Shown here one piece after another: positions 52,605 through 61,224 of a stretch of DNA of 64,000 nt (its first letter is position 1; every line of letters begins with the position of its first letter). Under the pieces are notes generated by a model. It had not been told where the DNA came from, made no database searches, and saw nothing but the letters and a program-made list of their open reading frames with translations. A program made the translations under genes and the position numbers. Source of the DNA: Paenibacillus planticolens (GTDB lineage Bacteria > Bacillota > Bacilli > Paenibacillales > NBRC-103111). The stretch spans positions 1 to 64,000 of the forward strand of contig NZ_WHNZ01000084.1 in assembly GCF_013141725.1 (NCBI RefSeq), written 5' to 3'.

Positions 52605-53759
52605 ATGGGCATCTCCTGGATTCTGCTCATCGCCGCCCTGCTGTTCCTTCTTCAGCATGCCCTTTTCAGCCGCTGGGGGTTTCGCGGTCTCACGCTTAAA
52701 CGTACGTTCAATCAAGCGCACTGTCATGCCGGGGATCGCATCGAAATGATCGAAACGATTCAAAACCGCAAGCTGACGCCCCTTCCTTGGCTTCGCCTGG
52801 AATCCACGATCCATGCCGGGCTTCATTTCGCGAAGATGAGCAATCTTGCGGTAAGCAGCGGCGCCATTTTCCAGAATCACCGCAGTCTGTTCAGCCTGAT
52901 GCCGTATACCCGAATCGTAAGGCGGCACCAGGTCATCTGCGCCAAACGAGGCTGGTATAAGCTTGAAACCGTTTCCGCTACCATCGGAGATCTGGCCGGC
53001 ATGCAGGCTGCGACGATGAGCCAGCGCCTGGATTTGGAGCTTCTCGTGTACCCTCGCTTGGTAAGCCGGGATGACATCCCGCTGCTATCGAGCCGCTGGC
53101 AAGGGGACATCACGGTGAAGCGCTGGATCATGCCCGACCCGTTCCTCGTATCCGGCGTGCGGGAGTATCGCTACGGCGATACGATGAACAGTATTCACTG
53201 GAAGGCAACCGCCCGCAGCCAGCGATTGCAGGTCTACAATCGGGAGTTCACAGCAGACCCGAGGCTGTTTATCATCGTCAATACCCAAATAACCCAAACC
53301 ATGTGGGATGCCGTAAGCGACCCTGAGCTCGTGGAGAAAGGCTTGTCCTACGCCGCCACACTGGCCGAGTATGCGATTAGCCAAGGCGTTCCGGTTGGTT
53401 TCGGCTACAACGGCTCTCTCGTGGGACAGCCAGGTACTCCCGTGCACGTCTCTCCTGCAGGCGGTCACCCGCATTTGGCGTATCTGTTCGAAACGATGGC
53501 CAAGCTGGCGATCTCCTGCACCCGTTCCTGCAGCGACTTTCTGGATGAGAGCATCCTGCAGGAAGGCAGTGTCTTGGATATCATCCTGTTGACCGCCTTC
53601 GTTTCCGATGCGCTGGAAGACAGTATTCAGCGGCTTGAAGCATTGGGGCATAACGTCTTTATCGTTCCTTTGCAGCACGGACTGCTAAACCTGCACGAAA
53701 AGGAGATGAGTCCATCCGATGTCAACGCCGATTCAGGTGAAAGCACGGCAAGCCAATAA
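52605..53759 (+). CDS. DUF58 domain-containing protein
   Basis: A 384-aa protein with one N-terminal hydrophobic segment (about 1-18) and a DUF58 core, VREYRYGDTMNSIHWKATARS (about 184-204), the family signature. Possibly a vWA-like fold. Partner of the MoxR ATPase 4 nt upstream; its 3' end overlaps the next gene by 41 nt. Exact role unknown; linked to cell-envelope or stress functions in other bacteria. Confidence 0.92.
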   Translation: MGISWILLIAALLFLLQHALFSRWGFRGLTLKRTFNQAHCHAGDRIEMIETIQNRKLTPLPWLRLESTIHAGLHFAKMSNLAVSSGAIFQNHRSLFSLMPYTRIVRRHQVICAKRGWYKLETVSATIGDLAGMQAATMSQRLDLELLVYPRLVSRDDIPLLSSRWQGDITVKRWIMPDPFLVSGVREYRYGDTMNSIHWKATARSQRLQVYNREFTADPRLFIIVNTQITQTMWDAVSDPELVEKGLSYAATLAEYAISQGVPVGFGYNGSLVGQPGTPVHVSPAGGHPHLAYLFETMAKLAISCTRSCSDFLDESILQEGSVLDIILLTAFVSDALEDSIQRLEALGHNVFIVPLQHGLLNLHEKEMSPSDVNADSGESTASQ

Positions 53760-55110
53760 GGAGAAGAAGGAGAAGAGTGCCTATCTCAAAGCCTTAGGGT
53801 ACTCTCTCCTGTTCGCTGCAGCCGAACTCATTCTATTCTCGCCTCTTGTGGTGGCTGCGCATATTTATTTGTCAGAGCTCCCTCTCTGGCAGTTGATTTT
53901 GCAGTTCTTGCTGGTTTTCGCAGCAGGCAGCTTCTTGGGTCGCATAAAATGGCTGTCTCGCAAGATTTACGAGCTTATAGGATGCGCATTGGCCGGTTTT
54001 ACGGCAGCCTACCTTTTTCAAGGGAACAATTGGCACAGTTGGGTCTGTGGAGGTGTCGGCATGCTGCTTGCTTACCGCGGTATTCGCTGCACGAGAGACG
54101 GCTGGCTTGCCATCTTCCCCGGAGCCTCCTTTGCAGTTGCAGGTTCGGTGTATTTCGTCGGCGTTCCACTTATGGGACATCAAGCCGTCTTTCAGCCTTA
54201 CATGGACTGGTTGAACGGACTCGGGTTCGCCTCGCTGATCATCTTTTTCTTTGCTTTTCATCGCAACGGCTTGCTATACGCCACATTAGCCGGCGACGAG
54301 CGAGCGGCATCTTCCTCCCTATCGGAGACTGTGAAGCGCTCCAGCCGCATTTGGTTAATCGCATTAATTATTCTTATATTTATTGTTTCCTATTTCCAGC
54401 AGATTCGGCAGGCTATCGTCGCCGGTTTGCGTGCTGCCATCGCATGGCTGCTGCGTTTCCTGCAGTCCGATCCTCCGGCGGAAGCACCGCCGGAGCCGAG
54501 CGCTTCGGCTGCGCCGCCGCTCCTGCCTCCCGCTGACAGCCCGGAGCCGGGCTGGTTGGACGCCTTGCTGCACGTTATCCAGGTCGTCTTCGTCTATGTG
54601 ATTGTCATCTCCTTAATCGTCCTGGCCATTTATGTGATTGTAACCAAGCTCGTGCCTGCTGCGGCTGCGTTCCTGAGACGATTGATGAATCGTTCTCTCA
54701 GTAACAGGAAAGACATGGAATCCGAGGGCTTCATCGATGAAGAAGAAGCGCTTGTCGATTGGAAAGGGTTGCCGCGCCTGTGGTGGAAGCAAATGAAAAA
54801 GGGAAGGAACAAAGAAAAGAGCTATGCGAAGAAATGGTCGCTCTTGCCGAACAACCGGGAGCGCATCCGCTTTCTCTACCGTCTCTTGATCGAACGGGCC
54901 GCACATAGCGGGTATACGTTTAAAGAAGCGATGACCCCGAACGAAACGGAAAAAGATCTTAGCCAGGAAAGGCAGCTGCCTTTCGAGACCGTTCATGCCG
55001 TTACTTCGGCCTATAACCAAGTGCGGTACGGCGAAACGGAAGTTTCCGATGCCCAGTTGGATCAGGTGCTGCAATCGGTCGAGCCCAGCCTTCGCAATCG
55101 CTTGAAATAG
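53719..55110 (+). CDS. membrane protein with C-terminal DUF4129-like domain
   Basis: A 463-aa protein with about six TM helices in the first 230 residues, a Pro/Ala/Glu linker (about 253-280), one more TM (about 285-308) and a soluble C-terminal region with NNRERIRFLYRLLIERAAHSGY and AVTSAYNQVRYGE, the DUF4129 pattern. In most Bacillales the MoxR-DUF58 operon continues with a large transglutaminase-like gene carrying such a tail; here that enzyme domain is absent. Overlaps DUF58 by 41 nt. Confidence 0.8.
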   Translation: MSTPIQVKARQANKEKKEKSAYLKALGYSLLFAAAELILFSPLVVAAHIYLSELPLWQLILQFLLVFAAGSFLGRIKWLSRKIYELIGCALAGFTAAYLFQGNNWHSWVCGGVGMLLAYRGIRCTRDGWLAIFPGASFAVAGSVYFVGVPLMGHQAVFQPYMDWLNGLGFASLIIFFFAFHRNGLLYATLAGDERAASSSLSETVKRSSRIWLIALIILIFIVSYFQQIRQAIVAGLRAAIAWLLRFLQSDPPAEAPPEPSASAAPPLLPPADSPEPGWLDALLHVIQVVFVYVIVISLIVLAIYVIVTKLVPAAAAFLRRLMNRSLSNRKDMESEGFIDEEEALVDWKGLPRLWWKQMKKGRNKEKSYAKKWSLLPNNRERIRFLYRLLIERAAHSGYTFKEAMTPNETEKDLSQERQLPFETVHAVTSAYNQVRYGETEVSDAQLDQVLQSVEPSLRNRLK

Positions 55111-55134
55111 CCGAATTCGCCCAATCCGTAAACC

Positions 55135-55182
55135 AAAAAGGAGGCTGTACAGCATCTGACTGCATGGCCCCCTTTACTTTTT
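55135..55182 (+). terminator. possible terminator after the MoxR operon
   Basis: AAAGGAGGC pairs imperfectly with GCCCCCTTT, then a T-rich tract. Moderate support. Confidence 0.5.
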
Positions 55183-55259
55183 TATGAAAAATCGTCACAT
55201 TCCGTCTCGCCGCCGCATATGCATAATTGTTTGAATACAATTGATGAGGTGGTTTTGAG

Positions 55260-55430
55260 ATGTTAGCATTAAAAACTAGCTGTGAAAGAGAAGAAGTCGT
55301 TCAAACTTTATGTGACATGGGCTTGGATCAAATCGCAAGATGGATCATGGTATTGCCTGAAGACCGGTGGGAAAACATGTTTCTCTCGACATGGCCAACA
55401 CTTGCGAAAAAATGCGGCTTCAACAGATAG
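55260..55430 (+). CDS. small hypothetical protein, 56 aa
   Basis: ATG 55260 with GATGAGGTGG about 8-17 nt upstream opens a 56-codon frame ending TAG 55428-55430. The product has two Cys, a helix EREEVVQTLCDMGLDQIARW, then a Trp-rich tail (EDRWENMFLSTWPTLAKKCG), compositionally like a real small protein and unlike random sequence. No family recognised; short single-domain regulators of this sort are frequent in Paenibacillus. Confidence 0.5.
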   Translation: MLALKTSCEREEVVQTLCDMGLDQIARWIMVLPEDRWENMFLSTWPTLAKKCGFNR

Positions 55431-55526
55431 CTGCTTTTACATAAACATAGGAAACGACTTATTTGGCCATTGCTCTATGCGATTTTTGCATCGGGCTTTT
55501 TCTTTTTCCGTTTGGTTTGCTGCCCT

Positions 55527-55796
55527 TTATTTGTTCGCCGACCATCTTTGCAGCTTATGTATATTTCGTGTGAATAGTCCTGTCAAAAACCGGGGAAAGC
55601 CGAACTCCACCATCTTCTGCTTCACAAGCTCCTTCATTTCCGGGGCAGTCATATCAGGCTGCGTGAATTCGCCTTTTTGATAACAATGACTGCAATAAAC
55701 CTTGCTCTTCGCGCCTGATTTCTCCGTTCCTCCGCCTTGTTCATCGCGCGCCAAGGGCATTCCGCAGCTTTGGCAGTTTTTATAAACAGCATCCAT
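55527..55796 (-). CDS. putative zinc-ribbon protein, 89 aa
   Basis: Residues 8-38 hold CQSCGMPL and YCSHCYQKG, four cysteines in the pattern of the short zinc-ribbon family (zf-ribbon, transcriptional-regulator-like). The C-terminal half (APEMKELVKQKMVEFGF) is helical. It is read from ATG 55796 with AGGAGG upstream. Function unknown; stand-alone. Confidence 0.82.
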   Translation of the reverse strand: MDAVYKNCQSCGMPLARDEQGGGTEKSGAKSKVYCSHCYQKGEFTQPDMTAPEMKELVKQKMVEFGFPRFLTGLFTRNIHKLQRWSANK

Positions 55797-55983
55797 GTTT
55801 GTCGTACCTCCTCATTAGCTTCATATTCCTATCATACCAAGGCAGCTTTCAAAAGCAATGCATATTTGACAGGATTTCCGTCCAAATGACAGAGGAGCTT
55901 GAATTCAAGCGCTTTCACAGGAGGATTTTAGCTCTTACAGGCGAAATATACAAGTGTACATTTTTATGAAGGAGGGACAAGTT

Positions 55984-56895
55984 GTGAAGCCCGTCACAGT
56001 CAATGATTTAGCACAGCGTTTCTCGCTCGAAGTACTTGCCGGACACTCGGAACTGCACCGTCCGATTACCAAAACAAAAGCGCATCGCCCCGGGCTCGAG
56101 TTTGTCGGCTATTTCGAATATTTTCCGCAAGAGCACGTGCAGCTCTTAGGGCGGAAAGAGATTACTTATCTGCACAAACTCAGCGAGCATGAAAGAAATC
56201 TTCATATCGGCAATATTGTCAAATATCACCCGCCTTGTTTCGTCGTCACTAGAAACCAAGAAGGCTTAAAATATTTAACGAAATACTGCGAGGAAGAACG
56301 TATTCCGCTTCTCCGAACGCCCGCCACTACAAGCAAGTTTCAGGACCTTGTTGATATATTTCTCAGCAAGGCCTTAGCTCAGGAGATTGCGGTTCACGGC
56401 GTTTGCGTCAACGTATCGGGGATCGGTATTCTGCTGCGCGGCAAATCCGGGGTTGGCAAAAGCGAAACCGCCCACACCTTGATCCGCCGGGGTCACCGCC
56501 TCGTTGCCGATGATATTGTGGTGCTGAAAAAGATCAGTCCGGAGACGCTTCTGGGCACGCATAACGGGAAGACCAAGGAATTCCTGGCGCTTCGCAGCAT
56601 TGGGCTTATTAACGTATCGCGTCTCTACGGCCGCAAGGCTTTCCAAGATGAAACGCGGATCGTGCTTGATATTGAGCTGACCCAGTGGCAGGAGCATGCG
56701 CTCAACAACGATTTGGAGCTTGAGCCTTCTTTCACGGACTATATGGATATCAAAATTCCGCATATCGAAATCCAACTCCAGCCTGGACGGGATGTTGCCG
56801 GTCTTGTTGAAGCGGCGGCTAACAGCTGGTATTTGCGCCAGCAAGGATACAGTGCGGCTGAAGAGTTCATGCAGCGCCTGCAGAGCGAATCCTGA
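55984..56895 (+). CDS. hprK: HPr kinase/phosphorylase paralogue, divergent
   Basis: GTG 55984 is chosen because AAGGAGGG precedes it by 8 nt; 303 aa. N-terminal domain 1-125, then the kinase domain: AVHGV with its conserved His (about 138), P-loop GKSGVGKS (153-160), and HRLVADD (171-177). The second HprK signature, normally LEIRGLG, reads LALRSIG (201-207): Glu becomes Ala and Gly becomes Ser. The C-terminal PGR that supports the phosphorylase site is kept (QPGRDVAG). HPrK phosphorylates Ser46 of HPr to drive CcpA repression. This copy is not in the usual hprK-lgt context, so it is likely a second, altered copy. Confidence 0.85.
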   Translation: MKPVTVNDLAQRFSLEVLAGHSELHRPITKTKAHRPGLEFVGYFEYFPQEHVQLLGRKEITYLHKLSEHERNLHIGNIVKYHPPCFVVTRNQEGLKYLTKYCEEERIPLLRTPATTSKFQDLVDIFLSKALAQEIAVHGVCVNVSGIGILLRGKSGVGKSETAHTLIRRGHRLVADDIVVLKKISPETLLGTHNGKTKEFLALRSIGLINVSRLYGRKAFQDETRIVLDIELTQWQEHALNNDLELEPSFTDYMDIKIPHIEIQLQPGRDVAGLVEAAANSWYLRQQGYSAAEEFMQRLQSES

Positions 56896-56957
56896 ATACC
56901 GAGTACCGCCCCAAAACAGCTTGCTAGACCGAAAGCTGTTAATGGAGGTGTATTCTT

Positions 56958-57938
56958 ATGCGCAAAAAATTACCATTGATTATTATTTCCATTACTTTGG
57001 TGGCTTTAATGGTCTGCGGGTGGACAGCCTATGCGTCAACTTCGTCCAACTCAGCTATTTCTACTTCGGTCAAAGGAGCTTTCAAATCCGTTAGTTCGGA
57101 TGCTGTCACCCTAACTACGGAGAATGGGGATCAATCGGTGCCCTTAGCTAAATCGGTATGGGTCTACCGCAACGATGAAAAAGCGCTGCTAACCGACTTG
57201 AAAGCAGGCGATCAGATCGAAATAATCGTGAACAGCAAGCAGCAGGCCGCCTATGTCAAAGCGTCTTCACCTGCGGCCAGCGAGCCTGTACCATCACCGA
57301 CTTCATCAGCTTCTGCTTCTGCTGCACCGGAGCCGACGCAGCCCCCGGCAGCTGCCCAGAACCAGGTGCCTGCACCGGCGACACAGAAACCGGACCCCCA
57401 AGCAATGCCGTCCTCTCCACCGGATAAAAGCATTTATCCCGGCTTGCAAGGCATCGATCTTAACGTCGATGGGAAGCATTTCAAGCTGCACATTGGGCAA
57501 TCCAAAGGTGCGGCAAGCGGCACTACTTACGATCTCAGCATTAAGCCTGAGGACGCCGGCATGATTCACCTTAAAGGTGATGAAGCTGCCCAGTGGATTC
57601 AGAAGCTGTTGGCTTCTATTGATCTCAAATCACCCAATGCTGAGCAAAAAATCGCAGGTCTGCTTGCCAAGCAGTACAACTTGGATGTGAGCAAATTACA
57701 TGTCAGTATGAAAACGAAGTGGGAGCAGCAGCAAGCCCAGATGCAGCAGAACGTTCCAAACAAACCGAAAGAAGATCGTAAAGAAGATAAAGAAGTTAAA
57801 GAAAATAAAGAAGATAAACAAGATCATAAAGACGACCGTAAAGATGATCGTCAAGGCGATAACAATAACAAGCAGCATGGCAAAGATGATCCTAAAACGA
57901 AAGATAAAGCGCGCAGCAACGGTCATCACGATGATTAA
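56958..57938 (+). CDS. secreted protein with Pro/Ala linker and charged C-terminus
   Basis: A 326-aa exported protein: signal peptide or N-terminal TM (1-26), a beta-rich domain about 30-100 with SVKGAFKSVSSDAVTLTTENG, a Pro/Ala/Ser linker 98-150, a helical region 160-265, and a Lys/Asp/Glu repetitive tail (about 270-326) of KEDK-type repeats. The first domain resembles small beta-barrels that recur in Firmicute exported proteins with OB-like fold; the tail may bind wall polymers. I assign no function. Start ATG 56958 has AATGGAGG upstream. Confidence 0.75.
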   Translation: MRKKLPLIIISITLVALMVCGWTAYASTSSNSAISTSVKGAFKSVSSDAVTLTTENGDQSVPLAKSVWVYRNDEKALLTDLKAGDQIEIIVNSKQQAAYVKASSPAASEPVPSPTSSASASAAPEPTQPPAAAQNQVPAPATQKPDPQAMPSSPPDKSIYPGLQGIDLNVDGKHFKLHIGQSKGAASGTTYDLSIKPEDAGMIHLKGDEAAQWIQKLLASIDLKSPNAEQKIAGLLAKQYNLDVSKLHVSMKTKWEQQQAQMQQNVPNKPKEDRKEDKEVKENKEDKQDHKDDRKDDRQGDNNNKQHGKDDPKTKDKARSNGHHDD

Positions 57939-57977
57939 AAAAGCCGTCCGACCCCTTAGGGGCCGGCGGCTTTTTTA
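57937..57977. terminator. bidirectional terminator
   Basis: AAAAAGCCG.CCG.ACCCCT pairs with AGGGGC.CGG.GGCTTTTTT; shared by converging genes. Confidence 0.88.
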
Positions 57978-59972
57978 TTAGTCTTTGTCTTTCTTTCCCT
58001 TGCCGTGTCCGTTTCCGCGTCCGGGAGGTTTTTTGTCCTCCTTCTCTGGTTTCACCGGAGACGCATTGGAGACAGATGAGGCTGCCTCCTGCCCCACGAT
58101 CGGCATATCGAACGGAACAACAGGTGTTTGAGCTAACGCCCGGTTCATAATTTCCCGAAATAAGACAGCTGGCACAGCACCGCCGGACGTTGTTAAATAA
58201 TGCGTTTTGTCTGTTCGGTCATACCCGACCCAAATGGCAGCCGTCAGCTCCGGGGTATACCCCACAAACCAGGCATCCTTGGCGCTGCCGCTGCTTATGC
58301 CCTCGAACTCCTTCGTCTGCGGCAGTTGAGTGGTCCCCGATTTTCCTGCAACAGGGCGGTTCATCGCAGCATTCTTCCCTGTCCCCTGCTGCACAGCGAC
58401 TTGGAGCATCGATGTCATCGCATAGGCCGTCTCGGGCTTCATCACTTGCACACCCTTTTTAGCAGCTTGAACTAGCAAATGTCCGTTGCTTGTTTCTATT
58501 TTCGTAATCGTATGAGCTTCATGAAAGTCTCCTTTAGCGGCAAAAGCACTGAAGCCCTGCGCCATTTGGAGCGGTGACACTCCCTCGGACAGCCCACCTA
58601 GCGCAATGCCAAGCTGACGATCCTGAGCTGGCAGCGTGATGCCCAGCGATTTGGCGAATTGCAAGCCCCGATCAATGCCGATCTCGTGAAGAAGCCACAC
58701 GGCCGGCACATTCCAGGAAGAAACAACCGCCTCCTGCATCGTCACCTGTCCCCGCGTTTGATGATCCCAATCTTGGGGCTGATAACCTTCAATATTGAGG
58801 GGACCGTCGTACAAGGTGGAGAATGGCTTGTAGCCTTGCTCGAGCGCGGGGCCATACACCACAATAGGCTTAAAAGAAGACCCCGGCTGCCGCTTCAGCT
58901 GTGTAGCGTGACTGAATCCGCGAAAGACGCTTTCTCCTCGTCCCCCTGCCAAAGCACGAACGCCTCCTGTCCGCTGATCGACAATTGCAGCCCCGCTCTG
59001 GATGAGCTGGTCCGGCTTGCTCTCGGGAAAGAGACTATCCTCCTTGTAAACTTCTGTTACCGCATTTTGCACGGCAGGGTCCAGCTCTGTTGTAATGTGT
59101 AAGCCGCCCGTCAGCAGCTGTTCTTCCGTGAAGCCATACACGTGAACAGCTTCATTAATGACCGCATCGACATATGCGGGGTATCTGCCTTTCAGATCAT
59201 TGCCTTCGGATTTCACGACACCGATCGCAGCAGTTTTAGCCTTTTCGTAATCCTGCGGCGTAATTTTCCCTTCATCGCGCATCAAGAGCAGCACCGTATT
59301 CCTGCGTTCCAATGCATGCGCTTCATCCTGAAAAGGCGAGTACCGGCTCGGCGCCTTTGGCAGAGCGGCAAGAACCGCTGCCTCTGGCAAGGTTAAATCC
59401 TGTACGTTTTTATTAAAATAGGTTTTAGCCGCCCCCTGCACACCCCAGCTGCCTTCCCCAAAATAAATGCTGTTCAGATACATTTCCAAAATTTCATCTT
59501 TGCTGTAAGTCGTATCGATTTTGATCGCGTACGCTGCCTCCCGCAATTTGCGCCCCACTGTTTTGTCTGCGTTGAGAAAAAGATTGCGCGCCAACTGCTG
59601 TGTAATCGTGCTAGCGCCTTCCGAATAGCTGCCCCGCACGACATCGCGAGCCACCGCACGCAAAATAGATTGGAAATCAATGCCCGTATGCGAGTAGAAT
59701 CTCCGATCTTCCACAGCCACAACGGCATCTGTAAGCACTTTCGGCATCTGCGCGATTGGCACAGGATCGATCTTCGAAGCAGAAAGCTGTGCCGCCGCTT
59801 TGCCGTTCTTGTCTAACACAAGCGTCGCTTCCGGCAGCGGCTGATTTAATTTCGAAACATCGAGCCCGCTTATGTAAGAATAACAAGTTGCGAATACAGC
59901 TAATCCGCCAGCCAGGAGCACAGTCAAACTTATTAACCAGAACCTTTTACTCGTCCACAATCGTTTAATCAT
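57978..59972 (-). CDS. class A penicillin-binding protein (PBP1 family)
   Basis: A 664-aa bifunctional cell-wall synthase. TM about 12-32, GT51 glycosyltransferase (about 55-235) with catalytic EDRRFYSHTGID and GASTITQQLARN, and a transpeptidase domain (about 325-600) with SSFK nucleophile (RQPGSSFKP), SWN and KSGTT motifs. The C-terminal tail (about 635-664) is basic, rich in Lys/Gly. It polymerises lipid II and cross-links peptidoglycan outside the membrane. Monocistronic, converging on the secreted-protein gene. Confidence 0.94.
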   Translation of the reverse strand: MIKRLWTSKRFWLISLTVLLAGGLAVFATCYSYISGLDVSKLNQPLPEATLVLDKNGKAAAQLSASKIDPVPIAQMPKVLTDAVVAVEDRRFYSHTGIDFQSILRAVARDVVRGSYSEGASTITQQLARNLFLNADKTVGRKLREAAYAIKIDTTYSKDEILEMYLNSIYFGEGSWGVQGAAKTYFNKNVQDLTLPEAAVLAALPKAPSRYSPFQDEAHALERRNTVLLLMRDEGKITPQDYEKAKTAAIGVVKSEGNDLKGRYPAYVDAVINEAVHVYGFTEEQLLTGGLHITTELDPAVQNAVTEVYKEDSLFPESKPDQLIQSGAAIVDQRTGGVRALAGGRGESVFRGFSHATQLKRQPGSSFKPIVVYGPALEQGYKPFSTLYDGPLNIEGYQPQDWDHQTRGQVTMQEAVVSSWNVPAVWLLHEIGIDRGLQFAKSLGITLPAQDRQLGIALGGLSEGVSPLQMAQGFSAFAAKGDFHEAHTITKIETSNGHLLVQAAKKGVQVMKPETAYAMTSMLQVAVQQGTGKNAAMNRPVAGKSGTTQLPQTKEFEGISSGSAKDAWFVGYTPELTAAIWVGYDRTDKTHYLTTSGGAVPAVLFREIMNRALAQTPVVPFDMPIVGQEAASSVSNASPVKPEKEDKKPPGRGNGHGKGKKDKD

Positions 59973-60158
59973 CTTACCTTCCCCCTTACGTTCGCTATAG
60001 GTATTCGTTCTTTACCTAAAGTTAGCGACGCATAAAAGAGTCCATTTCATGTCAATTTGTGCATGCCTTTGGAGGGCGATGCAGCGTTAATGCAGGCCTT
60101 CCGGGTGGGTGACGGCCTTTTTCGACCTCTCGCGTACCCTCTCCGCTCCAAAAAACAA

Positions 60159-60191
60159 AAACGCGCCCTCCCCAATGGGGAAAACGCGTTT
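60159..60191 (-). terminator. terminator of the aldo/keto reductase gene
   Basis: AAACGCG pairs with CGCGTTT, with an inner CCCC/GGGG stem, followed on the minus strand by TTTTTG. Confidence 0.7.
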
Positions 60192-60196
60192 CTATA

Positions 60197-61075
60197 CTAT
60201 GCAATCGAAGTCGGCGCTCCGAACACCGACGTATACCCGCTGATCCCGCTCAGGATGCGCTCGGCTTCTTCATCCTTCATAGAGCCGTACCGCTCGACGG
60301 CATCGACGATTTTAGGGAACAAATGAATATCCCCGGCGCTGGCGAACCCGCATATCCCAGGGAATGAAAGCACAAAATGCACGCAAGCATCAATAATCTG
60401 CTGCTGATCGAACGGCTCATACCACGTCGCATATGGACGCTCCTGCCCTTCGGCCCATGGCGCCTTCGCGATGGCTTTAATGACTCGGACAGCCGCTTGC
60501 TGCTTGCCGGCCTCTTCCATCAGAGCATCGAAAGCCTCACGATACTTCGGTATGCTGTACATGTAATAATTCAGAGGCAGCAGTACCGTCGCGAAGGGAA
60601 ATCTATGTAACGCTTCCAGATGGACGATTGGCGCCTCATGCCCGTGGCCGGTAATGCCTATTTCCTTGACGATGCCTTCCGCTTTCGCTTCCAAAACGGC
60701 TTCCAACGCACCGCCCTTCTCCGTACAGCGGTCCAGCTCTTCCATGGTGCCCACGGCATGCAACTGAAGTAAATCAACGGAGTCTACTTTCATTAGCTCC
60801 AAGGAGCGATAGATCTCTTCCTTAGCTTCCTTTTTCGATCTTTGTCCCGTTTTCGTAGCCAGAAAAATCTCTCCGCGCACTTGGCTAATCGTAGGCCCCA
60901 TGCGCAACTCAGCATCGCCATAGCTGGCGGCTGTATCGAAATGGTTCACCCCATGCTGCAGGGCATACGCAATCGATGCGTCCGCTTCCTCCTGCTTCAC
61001 ATTGCCAAGACTTGCAGCACCAAACATAACGACTGAGCTTTCGTAATTCAAACGACCTATCGTTCGTTTCAACAT
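60197..61075 (-). CDS. aldo/keto reductase
   Basis: A 292-aa TIM-barrel oxidoreductase: FDTAASYGDAELRMG (Asp-Tyr pair about 48 and 53), LATKTGQRS (Lys about 78), LLQLHAVG (His about 107), the catalytic tetrad of AKRs, and CGFASAGDIH near the end. It reduces an aldehyde or ketone with NADPH; substrate unknown. Monocistronic. Confidence 0.9.
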   Translation of the reverse strand: MLKRTIGRLNYESSVVMFGAASLGNVKQEEADASIAYALQHGVNHFDTAASYGDAELRMGPTISQVRGEIFLATKTGQRSKKEAKEEIYRSLELMKVDSVDLLQLHAVGTMEELDRCTEKGGALEAVLEAKAEGIVKEIGITGHGHEAPIVHLEALHRFPFATVLLPLNYYMYSIPKYREAFDALMEEAGKQQAAVRVIKAIAKAPWAEGQERPYATWYEPFDQQQIIDACVHFVLSFPGICGFASAGDIHLFPKIVDAVERYGSMKDEEAERILSGISGYTSVFGAPTSIA

Positions 61076-61224
61076 GGATGAAGCGCTCCTTCCTTATTGT
61101 CCTTGCTCCCTTTAACCATATCATTTCCAGAACCTAGAATACAATCGTCTCCCCCTTTTACACGGCAAAAAGAAAAAGCCCTCGGATACCGGCTAATGCT
61201 AGCACCCAAAAGCTTAAACTCCAA

